DNA of 64,000 nucleotides from Protea cynaroides (GCA_028583415.1 CM053267.1:19785814-19849813), one strand, 5' to 3'. Counted from the stretch's first letter, positions 21,177 through 34,052 are shown. Numbers and translations: made by a program. Notes: a model not told the origin generated them from the sequence alone.

Positions 21177-23417
21177 TGTAAGACCCGTATCAAACTAAGC
21201 CGGTCTTACCACCTTGAACCAGGTTTACCCATCATGGACGAGATGAATGAACCAAGGGTGTGAAGGAGATCGTGATCCCAGGTATCAAATCGACCCAAAA
21301 ACACTTAATTTAAAGGGAGGGTCGCATACCCAGCAAGGGAGGGTCGGACCCCCCAAGATAGAAAGTCAGACCCCTTGTTTTACAGAGGGGGTCGGACACT
21401 TTAGGAAACCAAGGGTCGACGGGATCATCGACCCTCTCATCGACCCTCAGTTGCCGCCAGAAACTGAAATTAGGAAAGTTTCTAAATTTCGATTGGATTC
21501 CTTCCAAATCTCAATAAGACTTAGTTTAGGAGTTTCCACCCTATAAATAGGACGTCCCTAAGCCTCTTTCACTCCTTTTACAACCCTAATTGAATTGAGA
21601 GAAAGAGAAGAGAAGGAAAAGAAGAAGAAGAGAAGCAAGGGAGAGAAGAAAAAGTAAAAAGGAGAAGAGTTGCAGAGAAGGAGTATTCTTCTCAGGTATG
21701 GATACTAATTCCATGAATTTCTACAGACCTTAGGTTAGATAAGGATGAGAGTGTGATCTCGGAGAAATCCAAACCATCAACCCATGGTTAGGTTTCCATG
21801 GAAAACCATGGGAGAATACATAAAAGCTATATAGGTGGATGATTCATGGTTCTAGACCATGGAATGTATCTTGAATGGACTGTAGGAGCAAGTCATAGGA
21901 CCCAAACATGAAGAATGGACTAAAAAGAGAAAAATTGACCAAAACCCACAGGGGGTCGCACAGAGGGTCGATGACCATCCGACCCTATGTGACCCTGAGT
22001 ATCGACCCCCAGGGTGGAAGTCCAGATTAGGGGAGAGTCGCACCAGGGGTCGATCATAACTCAGACCCTACCTCCGACCCTCAGTTAATAAAATGGTTTT
22101 AAAAATTAGAATAAATTCTAATTAAATTTTATCAACTTTGTTAGGTCTTCTAGCAATATAATAACAATATAAAGGTGATTCTAAAGCTTGAAAGAGTATC
22201 TATTAGCAAGCTAAGGTGAGGGAACAAGACCTAAACTAATTGGTTAATAATAAACTACTTTTATTTTCTTGAGTCCAATGCCATGCTTGATTCTATGCGA
22301 ATATGCTTGTAATGTGCATTCAACATGTCATCCAATATTCCTGTTATTATTGTTCATGCATATTTAATTTTGTTTACTTATAACATGATGATGATGATTG
22401 ATGCTAGGAATAGGCATGTGAATGTTTGTGTGTGGTTAGTGTGCTTGATGCGAGTAGGGCATCAGGGGAGGTGTTATGCGGTGTTTGATCCGGGCACTTT
22501 AGCTCTATCTCTGACTCAAGTCTTGTGCATTAGCATCATCGTATCGCCGTTACCTTAGCAGAACTATTGCGACGTAGGGCATCAAGGTCCTATACTCTAC
22601 CGAGGGGCCTTAGCTCTATCTCTACGGGTGCTCTGAGGGATGCTGGGGTGAGGCCTTGGATACATTGGGTGACATTAGGATTGGTTAGTAGCGAGCCCCG
22701 TTTGCAACCCTATCCATCAGGGGTTAATTTGTTGGTATGGAGTTGCGCATCGATAAACGTGACTTTCGTTGTACAATGTTCATTATGGGTGCTGTGGGCG
22801 ATGGTGAGAGTCATCGGGCGTATCCACACTCTCGTGCATAGAGGTGCGGTGGCCACCTATCCTTTCTATAGCACAGTGCAAACGTAAAACCAGACCAAAG
22901 ATATGAATTGATTGCATGCATATGTATTGTTGCATTGTTTTGTTTGCTCACTGAGCCGTGATGTGTGCTCACCCTTCGATGTCGAATATTTTTTTTAGTT
23001 GATGATGCAGGTACAACCGTTGAAGATTATTAAATGCTCCAGAATACGGGAACGTTGCAGCGATGGTAGCTGAATATGAAGTGGATACACATGACATCTC
23101 TTGCGAGTGCAACTCATGTGTATTCGATTAGATTTTTAGTTTTACCTATTTGGATTTATTAAAAACATGTATTTGATATTTATTTATTTATGTCTTAGTT
23201 GATACAGAATAATTTGTTATTTAAATATTGATATCACAATAGATCCTCAATTCATTTTATTATAAGACTTCCGCTATTGTGTATTTACTCTGATTATGAT
23301 TATGGATGTATGGGGTTTAGATAACACGGATATAGCCTACTCGAGATCCTTGTTGAACCGTTGGTTTGTTAGCGGTTCATCACACCAATCTGAATAGTGC
23401 GGAATTGGGGTGTGACA
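21177..23417 (+). mobile_element. Solo LTR of a gypsy element, inserted in the LINE
   Basis: 2241 bases beginning TGTAAGACCCG and ending GGGGTGTGACA, flanked by an exact GTAGT duplication (21172-21176, 23418-23422). No internal region exists, so the element was reduced by LTR-LTR recombination. Its ends and the tract GGTTTGTTAGCGGTTCATC match the chromovirus LTR at 7147-9242 read on the minus strand, so the families are related. A TATAAATA (21542-21549) is flanked by two clusters of GGGTCG(A/G)C motifs (about 21318-21450 and 21953-22083). Confidence 0.93.
21542..21549 (+). promoter_or_regulatory. TATA box of the solo LTR
   Basis: TATAAATA about 365 bases from the LTR start, the same relative position as the TATA-like boxes in the other LTRs of this group. 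It is followed by a GA-rich leader. It could still drive transcription into the neighbouring DNA. Confidence 0.6.
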
Positions 23418-23422
23418 GTAGT

Positions 23423-23842
23423 AGCCATGTGAGGTTTACTGATCTTCCTATCTCTGGTGATGTAGATTGGCGATCACGTTTTGAAGATGTGGGACTTGGA
23501 AGTAGGTTTCCTTCTATGGTTATTAGGGGTGCTGCAGCATCGAGTAGGGTTTTTCAGGGTTCTGTGAGTGAATCTCATGCCTCTACGATTTTGATGGTCT
23601 CTGCAGGATTGAGAGTTGCGCCAGGATTATGAAGTTTGGAATATGGCAATTGTGGATCTCATAATAATGATGACAATCTGCTACTGGGAGGGACGATTCC
23701 ATTATCACATGGGCATGGATCGAAGCATGGTGGACGGGCGACAGATGGTGTTCAAAGGTTGCCATTGCAAGTGATGTCTGGTGGAGGTCTAGTAGCTGTT
23801 TCTGGTGGGCTAGTTGTGGAGCTAAATAAGGGAAAATAGCAG
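23423..23842 (+). pseudogene. LINE ORF1 N-terminal region, part 2
   Basis: Continuation of the frame broken by the solo LTR (HVRFTDLPISGDVDWRSRFEDVG). It has a stop at 23630-23632 and then continues open in the same frame (LEYGNCGSHNNDD ... VVELNKGK) to about 23839. Copia A interrupts the LINE 47 bases further on. Confidence 0.55.
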
Positions 23843-23888
23843 GTAGAACTTAGGAAATTCCTTAGATTTCCACCTCTTGATTCTGTAG

Positions 23889-26032
23889 TGATGGACCTTG
23901 GATGACACTGAGAGGGGGGGGTGAATCAGTGTGAAAACTCTTTCCCTAATATTTCTTTGCTGCCCATTGTTGATGATGAACCAGACTGTCACACACACAA
24001 ACGTATGCAAATCTACCTTGCTACCACTTAGTGGCCAGGTCTACCAGATTTACACACCCATCCTGCAGTTCATTCCACGCACTTCACAAAATACAGAATT
24101 AAAGCATTCCACAACACAAAAGGGTTACATGGTTCACCACCACAGTGTGTGATGGCTAATCCATGGAGTAATGCCCAATGGACTCTGTATTTACTCAATA
24201 CTAAACTTTTAGCCCTTTACAGGACAAGGATATTCACCCTATGTTTTCTCAGAATAGAACTAAGAGGGCAAACACTGCCAAGGTTCAGGCTATACCAGCC
24301 AGTGTCCAGCACCCACTGAACACAAATCAAAATGATAGATTATGGGGCTTATAGTGATGCCCTACAATAAAAACCAGACTAGCAAGGCTTTCAATATTCT
24401 TTTCGCCTAAGCTAGCATACAATAAACTCTCATACTAAGTAGGCATTTAAATATCTCAACCTACTCTACCATACATGGCATTAAATCAATAGATAACAAA
24501 GGAGTTGAGAAAATTTCACAACCGAGGCTTTCAAGTGGCCGACAGCAACTTTGGAGCTCCACACTGCTCTCAATAAGCTTCAACAACATCCACCATTAAC
24601 TAGACTTGATGCTCCATCCATTTCCTTACATACAAGCATCATTCTCTCTTTCACCACCGCGTAACCACCATTCATGCACAACAAAGGTTCTACCAACCTC
24701 TCATTAGCATTTGGAACACCATGAATCAGAGATGGAGAGGTTGGTTGGACATTCAAAGCTCCAAAAACTTAAAAAAAAACTTCTTCTTTCTTGTCTTTCC
24801 TCTATTTTGATTTTTCTATATGACGGCCGACCTCATAACCATTCTCAATTGATAGAAAATAAAAAACCTATCTCGAAGCAATTTGAATCGTCGGATTTGG
24901 CCACCATATGGCCGAGTTATGACAAAAACAAGTTCAGCCAATAAGATTAATTCAAACAGCATCTTTAAACTTCACTTGATGCAGCCACGAAGCACCGAAG
25001 CCGCGCCGCCGCTGACATGGCAAGCGCGGTGTCGAGTTGCGATTGGTGAGGATCTTAGACAGTGGCCGTAGGATTATCTGCAAATGGCGGGATGAGATTT
25101 TGTCCATCGGATCGGCTTAATCACGTCACCGAAACTCGAACTTAATGATGGCCTTCGGATCTGGATCCATTGCGCCGCCTCAATGTATGTGCGCAACACC
25201 AAATCAAGGCGCCATCTTCATACAACGCGGCACACTTTGTTAAGTTACGCCCAGCCAATGGGCTTCTTCGCGGGAGCACCAAACTCCGCCGATCGAGAAA
25301 CACTATAGCCCGCATTTATACTGTCCGTGATATCAGAATCTGAAGGGCGTGCCTTCATCTTGGCCGTTGATACTGAATCTTCTCTTTTATGAACTGCTCA
25401 AAATGCCCCTGAAAATGCAAAATATGGCCTCTGTAACCAATTTTGAATTTATTAAACTTGCGCCAGAGACTGATTTCCAGAGAGCTTTTCTCTTTCCTGG
25501 AAATCAGTCGAATACTTGATGTGCAAGAGTGGGAGTTTGTAGGAGGGGCATGCAAGGCAGCCATGCACGCACGGTCAGCAGCTTGCGGTGTGTGGCATGG
25601 CATGCCATGGCTGCCCAGCGGCTATGTTGCTGGCCTGTGGGCCTTGTGGCATGGCATGCTGTGGTTGGCCTTGGCTGCCGAGCTGCTGTGCTGTTGGCCC
25701 GTGGTGCTGCCCAGTTGCTGTGCTGTTGGCTCGTGGTGTCATGGCCCTCGGCCATGCTGGCAGCCATAGTGACATGCCACCTCGGCATTTTAGGTCCCAC
25801 AAATAATTTTCTCTCTCCTCTTTCTCTCTCTTGATTTCCTCTCTCTTTTAAGAAACACTGTCATAAACACCTGTAACATAGCCACATCATATGTATCACT
25901 GCCACATCGCCTGTATCCTGTCATATCGCCTGTATCACTATCAGCTTACCTGTGGGGTCCGTAGACACTCTCCCTCATCAAACTTGGCCCAGTTAGTCCA
26001 ATTTGCCAACAATTACAATAAGAAGGCCAATA
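23889..26032 (-). repeat. 3' LTR of copia A
   Basis: 2144 bases, bounded by TGATGGACC and GGCCAATA (plus sense). It contains a GC-rich island at about 25540-25760 built from GCATGGC and TGCTGTGCTG phrases, followed by a CT-rich tract (25800-25855). It is 25 bases longer than its partner, largely from an extra unit of about 30 bases near 25700. Confidence 0.92.
25540..25760. repeat. GC-rich GCATGGC island in copia A LTR
   Basis: Locally GC-rich, stop-poor DNA producing overlapping open frames on both strands. Those frames are composition artefacts, not genes. The partner copy is at 42280-42480. Confidence 0.75.
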
Positions 26033-26047
26033 ATCTCCCCCTTTGGA
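26033..26047 (-). promoter_or_regulatory. Polypurine tract of copia A
   Basis: Minus-strand CCAAAGGGGGAGAT directly before the 3' LTR. The same sequence occurs at the equivalent place in copia B (33789-33803). Confidence 0.9.
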
Positions 26048-26292
26048 ATTGTTGGCAACTACTCAATCCTACTCAATCCACCATGAGACATTTCTCCCCC
26101 TTTGACAACAAGGACAAAGGGATTGGCCACATAGGAGTGCCCACCGCATCTTTCCAATCATATTGGCGCTCCAAAAACAGTAACTCCACATCACATCAAC
26201 AGAGAAAAACATCAAAGAACTCCCCCTGAGTCTAACATTGGGAGCAAATAGAATATATCAATTACACACTGTTCCCCCTCACACCAAGCTCC

Positions 26293-27851
26293 TCAGTGCT
26301 TGGGGAGGATAGTCACTCCCAACTTCTGTCTCAAATACACAAATTGTTCCCTGGGAAGTGGTTTTGTGAAGATGTCTGCCATCTGCTCTAATGTAGGAAT
26401 GAACTCCAATTGATCTTCTCCTTTTGTCACCTTCTCTCTCAAGAAATGATACCGAATGGCTATGTGCTTCGTCCTAGAGTGCATAACTGGATTCTTGGAG
26501 ATATTTATGGCACTAGTGTTGTCACAGAACATTGAAATAGGCTTGTCTGACTCAATGCCTAAATCCTTCAACATTTGTTTCATCCACAGAACCTGTGTGC
26601 AACAAGAAGTAGCAACAATATATTCTGCCTCTGCTGTAGACAATGAGACTGACTCTTGCTTTTTACTATGCCAAGCCACCAAATTTCTACCAAGATAGAA
26701 AGCACCTCCACTAGTGCTCTTCCTATCATCAACACAACCTGCCCAATCGCATCTGAGTAGGATGATAATACCAAATCCTTGCTTTTTGCATACCAGAGAC
26801 CATACTCCATTGTCCCTGTCAAGTATTTAAAGATTCTCTTCGCAGCTACCACATGTGTCTCTTTTGGGCCAGCTTGAAATCTAGCTACCATGCACACAGA
26901 CTGTAGAATATCTGGCCTTGTAGCAGTCAAGTAGAGCAGACTTCCAATCATTGACCTATACATAGTATGGTCAACTGGTGGAGAGTCATCATCTTTGTTC
27001 AACTTGCAATTAGTTATCATAGGTGTGCTCACTGGTGTGCAATCCTCCATTGTGAACTTTTTCAACATCTCTTTTACATACTTGGTCTGAGATAAAAAGA
27101 ACCCATCTTTCAACTGACTAATCTGCAGACCCAAAAAATAAGAAAGTTCACCAATCATGGACATTTCAAACTCATCCTGCATTCTCTGAGCAAAATCCTT
27201 ACATGACTCATCCTTGTGGCCTGCAAAAATTATGTCGTCTACATACACTACCACAACTGTCTAACTACCATCAACAGATTTCACATACAGGTTGCTATTT
27301 ACCAGTCCCTTCTTGAAACCCAACTGACAGAGATAAGTGTCCAGCCTTGAATACCATGCTCTTGGTGCCTGCTTCAACCTATACAATGCTTTTTTCAGTC
27401 TACAAACAAGTGTAGGGTCCTCACTCAGTTGGAACCCTTCTGGTTGTTCTATATACACCTCTTCTTCTAAATCACCATTCAAGAAGGCTGACTTAACATC
27501 CATCTGGTAAACCTTGAAGTTTTTGTGTACAGCAAATGCAAGAAACATCCTGATTGCTTCCAACCTAGCAATAGGAGCAAATGTTTCTTCAAAGTCAATG
27601 CCCTCAACTTGAGCATATCCTTTACAAACTAATCTGGCCTTGTTTCTTACAATTTTGCCATCTTCATTGAGTTTATTTCTATAGACCCATTTAGTGCCTA
27701 TGACATTCTTGTCTGTAGGCCTTGGCACTAATTCCCAAGTTTTATTTTTCTCTATCTGGTTCAACTCCCCACTCATTGCCTTGAGCCAACTAGCATCTTC
27801 ACAAGCCTCTGCAACTGATTTGGGTTCAATGTGAGATAAGAGAGAGAACAT
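26293..27851 (-). pseudogene. Copia A reverse transcriptase and RNase H (broken)
   Basis: Segments 27851-27261 and 27254-26580 share one frame and are separated by a TAG where copia B has Gln (SSQLVVVVYVDD). RT motifs: GTKWVYRNKLNEDG, ARLVCKGYAQVEGIDFEETFAP, YQMDVKSAFLNGDLEEEVY and YVDDIIFAGH with the catalytic Asp pair. A frameshift near 26740, after SYSDA, moves RNase H into another frame (26682-26293: WHSKKQESVSLSTAEAEYI, CDNTSAINISKN, ADIFTKPL). These would copy RNA into DNA and remove the template. Confidence 0.93.
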
Positions 27852-29137
27852 CTATTTTGCTTTTCTTACCTTCCTTGTTTGCATTCCAGCTGAGGGATCA
27901 CCAAGAATTAATTTTTCAAGATGATTCTTTTTTACTCTGCTTGAGCCACTTCCATTCTGCCTCTCTGCCTCAGAATCTGACTGTTCTTCTCTTTCTTCTG
28001 TCTCAATCACAACTCTCTGTCTTTGCACATTTGTTACATCCTGCTCTTTTTCTGTTTCATTGTCATTCTGCTCACTGTCCAGATCTTCAAAGATAGGAAC
28101 CTCATTATTTGACTCTGTAGGAGAATTCTTGTGCTCATCAACTCTTACATCTGCACTTTCAATAATTTTACCAAGTCTCTTGTTGTAACATTTGTAAGCT
28201 TTGCTAGAGGTAGAGTAGCCAAGAAATATTCCTTCATCAGCCCTATCATCAAACTTTTCTAGACCATGACTGGTGTTTTTGATATAACACTTACTATCAA
28301 ACGCCTTGAAGTGCTTTGATGTGGCCTTCTTACCAAACCATAATTCATAAGGAGTATTGTCTTCATGTGGCCTCAACATATACCTATTCTGAACATATAT
28401 TGTCGTATGCACTGCTTCTCTCCATAATTTATTTCCCATGTCATTTTCAGTTAACATAGTCCTGGCCATCTTTTGAACAATTCTATTCTTTCTCTCTGCA
28501 ACACAATTTTGCTGTGGTGTTCTAGGAGCTTAAGTCTGTCTCTTGATGCCATTCTCAGAATAATACTCTACAAAGTCTATCCAGATGTACTCTCCTCCCT
28601 GTCAGATCTCAAACACTTGATTTTCTTGCCTGTCTCATTTTCAACTTGAGTTTTGAAGATCTTGAATCTAGCCAGAGCCTCTGATTTATGTTTCAAAAAC
28701 ATCACCCAAGTCATTCTAGAGTAGTCATCTATAAACAGAATGAAGTACCTCTCCCCTGTAATGCTCTGTGTCCTCACTGGCCCACATAGATCTGTATGAA
28801 CTATCTCCAATGGTTGAGTAGTGTGGTACTCCTTAGGTTTGAATGATGTTCTTGTCTGCTTCCCTTTCTGACAAGATGCACATATATCATTTGAGGGCTT
28901 TTTCAATGAAGGAATGTCTCTTACAGTATTCTTATTAGACGTTTTTGATAGATTTTCAAAGCCAATATGTCCCAATCTTCTATGCCATAACCATGCTTCC
29001 TCTTCTTGACTCATCATGCAATTCCTTTCAAAATCTTCAGACAAAATATAGAGATTTCTATAAGTTCTCTTTCCTGATGCCATTAACTTTCCACTGTTAG
29101 ACCTTCGGATCTCACATCCTTGATCATTAAAAATCAC
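27852..29137 (-). pseudogene. Copia A integrase (broken)
   Basis: 29137-28577 covers the pre-integrase zinc finger (WLWHRRLGHIGFENL ... CASCQKGKQTRTSF) and the start of the catalytic core (IVHTDLCGP, FILFIDDYSRMTWV, CLRSDR). A frameshift near 28590 and a stop near 28530 break the core around the second Asp and the Glu. 28469-27852 carries the C-terminal part (RPHEDNTPYELWFGKK, DDRADEGIFLGYS, acidic linker) and ends in a single TAG (27852-27854) before RT in the same frame. Confidence 0.9.
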
Positions 29138-29420
29138 TTTGTGACCCCTATCACAAATCTAGCTGACACTCAATAAATTATGTTTCAGACCTGAAACATA
29201 GAGGACATCATGGGATGTTATATTTTCATTATTAAGACTGATGCTTCTTTTTCCAACTATCTTGGCACCATCATTGTTTCCAAACTTAACTGAACCTCCT
29301 TCATAATGCTGAAGCTTTAGAAGCCTTTTACTATCTCCAGTCATGTGACTTGAACACCCACTGTCAAGATTCCATGTTGTAGAGTTGTCTTGTGCTTTAA
29401 AGCTATCTGCACAACCAAAG
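29138..29420 (-). pseudogene. Copia A aspartic protease (broken)
   Basis: The minus-strand reading contains LDSGCSSHMTG (active-site DSG) around 29345-29385, followed by GGSVKFGNNDGAKIVGK and VLYVSGLKHNLLSVS. A stop at 29159-29161 separates it from the pre-integrase region. The protease would cut the polyprotein into mature parts. Confidence 0.85.
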
Positions 29421-31582
29421 AGCTGTTTCTATTCGTTTTATCCCTCTGAACCCAAACTCTTTTCTGTGATGGTGGTTTCTCAACATGTTTCTACTTTGGA
29501 GTCTCTCTTCTTATTCTGCTATACTATCCCTGAAGAGGTGTCATAGGACGAAAAATGGTTCTACAGTTCCTTGCTATATGCCCAAAGTTGTGACAGTTGT
29601 AACACTCTAGAAAATTTTCTTCAAGGGGAGCAAATTGATTTCTACTCTCAAATTTGACATCTCTGATGTCAAATTTACAGGTAGCAATCTTATGTCCAAA
29701 GTTATTGCATCTATAGCAGTATCCCTAAAAATAAGGTCTTGACCTTGAAGATGCCATGTATCTCATCTGTCTGTGGTGCACTGGGATAGTTTTCCTTATA
29801 GAAGTTGTCATGCTCCATTCTCCTGCCTTGCCATGCATTTTGTCTTGACCTTGCAAAGTTATTCTTAGGGAGAGAGGTTTTGTTTCCTCCTTGAAAATAA
29901 ACTATAGGGTCCTTACCCTTTCCATTTTCTTTCACAAAAGATATAGGACCTTTTCCCTTTGAGTTGGCATTCTTTGATGTCTCTCCTTTATCAAAACCAA
30001 GGTCAAACTTAATGTGGGAAGGTCTTTGAGCATTGATGATACTATCTAGCTGCTACTACTAGGATGCATTGAAGCAGAGTTACCTGATTTCTCATGTTGA
30101 GCTAATTTTTGTTGTCTCTCAAGCTCTTCCTTTTCATACTCAGCCAATTTTGTCTTTAGGAGTGTAAACTCATTCTTAAATTCTTCAAATCGATCAACCA
30201 TAGGGAATTGTTCTTCAAGTTGAGCTTTCAAACTTGCATTCTCATCCAGTACCTTGGAGTAGTCTACAGATGCCTGTTTAAGTTGAGTCTTGAGATTTTC
30301 AATAACTTTCTTGGACTCTTCATCTTGAGCTTTCAATTTTTGGGTCAAATGTTTTTGTTTTTTGGTTTCTTGTGAAACAAGCTTGTTATTCTTTCTTTCG
30401 CTCTTGAGTTCCTTCATGGCTACAACAAATTCTTCCTCAAAGTTTATCTCACCTTCTTCATCACTGCTTGAACATGTATCTTCATTGTCTCTTTCTTCAT
30501 CATCACTTGAGATAGAGTCCACAATTTTACCTTCTTCATGAATTTTTGAAGCAAATTCTTCACCTTTGTTCCCTTCATGTTCTTCAATGAAAACCATGAA
30601 TAAGGCCTCACTGAGCTCATCCTCTGAGACATCATCTGAGTCATCATTTGAGTTTTCACTGACTCTCTTAGTAATGAAACTTTTTTTATTTGACTTGTTC
30701 TTTTTGAAGCTGTAATTTTTCTTTGCCTTGAACTTGTATTTGCTTTCATCTTCATCATCACTATCAATCTTACTCTTCTTTGGGCATTTTGCAGCAAAAT
30801 GTCCAACCTTACCACAATTGAAGCATTTGAAAGGGAGTTTGTTCCTGTATTTTCCTGTACCCTTCTTTAATTTTCTAGTGAAATGAGCTGTTGCTTCATC
30901 TTCACTTTCTTCCTTATTTGGTTTTTCAGAAATCTTGAGTTTCTTCATTGCCTTGAAGGCTACTTGCTTGTCAACAACAGTTCCAGGGTCTACTCATTTT
31001 AAAAGCTGTCAATGCTCCATGTATTTCATCTATAGTGACTTCATCCAAATCCTTAGTCTCTTCAAGAGCTGAGACTTTTGATTCAAACTTGGATGTGAGA
31101 GACCGTAAGATCTTCTGACAAACAATAGGTCCTTTTAAGTCTTCACCAAGTCCTCTAATAGAGTTGACCACTTCATTGACTCTGTTCATATACTGATCAA
31201 TAGTTTCATCCTCATTCATTTTCAGGTTTTCAAACTGAGCCCTGAATGTTTGCAATTTTACTTTCTTGATCTTCTTGTCTCCTTCATAGATATTTATCAG
31301 TCTATCCCAGACCTCCTTTGCAGTCTTGCAATCCATGACTTTGGATAATTCACTGTTAGTCAGACCATCTTGAATGGCATTGAGTGCCTTTCTGTTATTC
31401 TCAAAATTCTTCTTGTCTGCAACACTAGGAGTAAGTGTATCATGTGGAGTATATCCAATTTCAACTGCAGCCCAAACATCGAATCCAAGTGATCCCACAT
31501 AAATCTTCATTCTCCTTTTCCAAAATACGAAGTCCGTACCATCAAACAATGGGGGTTTATGTGAACCTTCCCCTGGTGCCAT
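29421..31582 (-). pseudogene. Copia A gag with three zinc knuckles and coiled coil (broken)
   Basis: Starts at an ATG (31580-31582, MAPGEGSHKPPLFDG). The UBN2-type capsid domain follows (FWKRRMKIYVGSLGF, KEVWDRLINIYEGD, LKMNEDETIDQYMNRVN). A frameshift near 30970 leads into a segment with an intact knuckle (CFNCGKVGHFAAKC, 30784-30825), an acidic region and a long Lys/Glu/Leu-rich coiled coil (about 30060-30420). After a further stop and frameshift come two more CX2CX4HX4C knuckles, CYRCNNFGHKIATC (29677-29718) and CYNCHNFGHIARNC (29563-29604). Gag packages element RNA in cytoplasmic particles. Three knuckles are unusual for copia. Confidence 0.88.
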
Positions 31583-31632
31583 AGCTACCCTCCGATCTCT
31601 TAGATGCTGATTTAGCTGTCACTGAGCCTGGT

Positions 31633-31644
31633 GCTCTGATACCA
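31633..31644 (-). promoter_or_regulatory. Primer-binding site of copia A, initiator tRNA-Met
   Basis: TGGTATCAGAGC on the minus strand, two bases inside the 5' LTR that starts at 31647. Confidence 0.95.
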
Positions 31645-31646
31645 AT

Positions 31647-31995
31647 TGATGGACCTTGGATGACACTGAGAGGGGGGGGTGAATCAGTGTGAAAACTCTT
31701 TCCCTGATATTTCTTTGCTGCCCAGTGTTGATGATGAACCAGACTGTCACACACACAAACGTATGCAAATCTACCTCGCTACCACTCAGTGGCCAGGTCT
31801 ACCAGATTTGCACACCCATCTTGCAGTTCATTCCACCCACTTCACAAAATACAAAATTAAAGCATTCCACAACACAAAAGGGTTACGTGGTTCACCACCA
31901 CAGTGTGTGATGGCTAATCCACGGAGTAATGCCCAATGGACTCTGTATTTACTCAATACTAAACTTTTAGCCCTTTACAGGACAAGGATATTCAC
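31647..31995 (-). repeat. 5' LTR of copia A, first part
   Basis: 349 bases matching 23889-24236. It ends with TTCAC (31991-31995), the left target-site duplication of copia B. The LTR resumes at 40972. Confidence 0.93.
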
Positions 31996-33788
31996 TGTGA
32001 TTTCCAGGTTGACACTGAGAGGGGGGGTGAATTAGTACCAAATAAAAATCTTCCCAACTATGTGAGGTCTGTCCTTACTGATTTAACACTGTTGCCTTGA
32101 GTTGTCTATCTTAGCTGTGCTTTCTTGAGCTGACTAGTTCACATATCTGTTCATTTACACATTTCGTGTAACACACCATGCCACACACCTACTGGTATCC
32201 ATACCAGAGGCTTGGCCTACCTAGTATGTACACCCAGACTTGCAACCCACGCACTTCTCATATACAACAAAAATATTCACATCTACAAGACACACCATAT
32301 AACGTGGTTCACCTATCACATACAGCGATGGCTACTCCACAAGGCAATACCCTAACTAGGGTTTCGTATTATACCCAATACGCTACTTCAATAATTTTTC
32401 TGCTGCTACAACAACTTGGTACTACCACCAATGTAATCCAAGCTGTAACATGGAATTATGGGCAACTACCCTCAATCCTGTCAAGCCCCAACTTGACAGG
32501 TTACAATGAAATTGATATGTAATGTATACAAACCCTTTCCAACATAATGCATCTTACAACATAAAGTTTGCGTGCGTGATTACCTTCCCAACGTGATCAC
32601 AGTAAGTTTGGTGCTCACAACGTAGACGTTCCAAGCTCTCCAGTAGTGATAGATAAGCCTCTTCAATAGAGTGGAACTCCAGCATTCTTCCAATGCATCT
32701 CGCACAACGTCATTCACATCAAACCATCACTCATGCTCACTCTTCCCTCCAAACTACTCAAATGATCATGTATATCAGATGGAGGAAGGTGGAGAGGGAT
32801 TTTTATCTTCAAGAAAAGCCCCAAATCCTATTTTTCACCAAAACCCGTAGCTCTTCACTTCAAAACCCTGGTTTTTTCATTCTAATACATTCTACTCAGA
32901 GAGAGAAGCTCGTGGGCTTTTGAATCACCTCAATCGGAGATCGGATGGCCAAGATATGGCCATTTGAAGTTCGGCCGATCAGATTATTCCAAATGGAATC
33001 TTCTGGGCTGATTCCATGCGGCGCGAAGCACCGTAGCGTGCCCTCGTCTGACCCACCATACACCGTTGTCGAGTTTTGAATGGCGGGGAAAGAATCAATT
33101 GAATCAAACCGTTGGATCGGTCAGTAAACGGCGGGATCTTCTCTGGTCCATCCGATCGGCCTCATCACGTCAGGCGCGATCGGGAGAGACAGCATCCCTC
33201 GGATGAGCTTCTTCGCCGCCGCTTCTCTACGGTATTTCATCGAATGACTGGGGTGCATGCCGACTGCCCTGCGCATGCTTGCGGCACTGGCTTGCGGCGC
33301 GCACGCGGCATGCTGCTTGCGCTACTGTGCTGCGCTGTGCTGCTTGTCCCTGTGCGCGGCATGGCACGACATGGGTGCTGCTGCGCGCGGGGCTCTGCTG
33401 CGCGGCATGCGCGGCTGTGCTGGTGTTGTGCTGCTGCTTCCGGCATGGCACCCTCCATGTGCGCACTGGCATGGCCCTTGCAGTGCACATGGCCCCCCTT
33501 GCCGTACATGCTGGCATGGCCTGCTGGCCTGGGCTGGATGCCATGCTGGCCTGGCCACCCAAGGTGGGACCCACCCATTCTCTCTCCTCTTTCTCTCTCC
33601 TTCATTTCTCTCTCTTCTTTCTCTCTCTTCTTATTTGGACTTTCTTCATTGGTCCTCTCACATCAATTGCTGTTAGAGCACTGTCCCAGTCATCATGTCT
33701 CCCAGTGGGACTTCAGACACTCTCTCTCCTTCATATCACCTTGTCAAAGCAGAGCAATGACAATGTTAATTTGGCCAAGGTTCCAACA
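31996..33788 (-). repeat. 3' LTR of copia B
   Basis: 1793 bases, TGTGATTTCC to GTTCCAACA. It contains a GC-rich island (about 33235-33560) of GCATGGC/TGCTGCTG phrases, preceded on the minus strand by a GA-rich tract. The overlapping open frames within the island on both strands are artefacts. Confidence 0.94.
33235..33560. repeat. GC-rich GCATGGC island in copia B LTR
   Basis: Strongly GC-rich block in an AT-rich LTR, with many GCATG and CGCG words. Partner copy at 40410-40740. It occupies the same relative place as the island in copia A LTRs. Confidence 0.78.
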
Positions 33789-33803
33789 ATCTCCCCCTTT
33801 GGA
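33789..33803 (-). promoter_or_regulatory. Polypurine tract of copia B
   Basis: Minus-strand CCAAAGGGGGAGAT abutting the 3' LTR, identical to that of copia A. Confidence 0.9.
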
Positions 33804-34052
33804 ATTGTTGGCAACCCATATTACATCAGATGACTGCACACATCCTTTCTACACATACACATCCTTTCTCCCCCTTTGACAACAAGTTTCAAAGGACATA
33901 TAAACAGAAATATTCTCCCTTCGTAGGTACTCCCCCTTCATATGAACTCCCCTTACATAGCCTCACCTGTAGGAGTGCCCACCACATCTTTCCAATCCTA
34001 CAGATGAAAAATGATGTTATGTAGGCATCAGCTCCCCCTGCACATGTGCCAT

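Noticed and set aside
33112..33879. Long Ala/Cys/His-rich open frames on both strands in LTR islands (also 25504-25834, 40294-40938, 42093-42705, 56209-56515)
   Set aside because: They overlap in several frames on both strands, coincide with GC-rich stop-poor LTR repeats, occur in each LTR copy and match no protein family.
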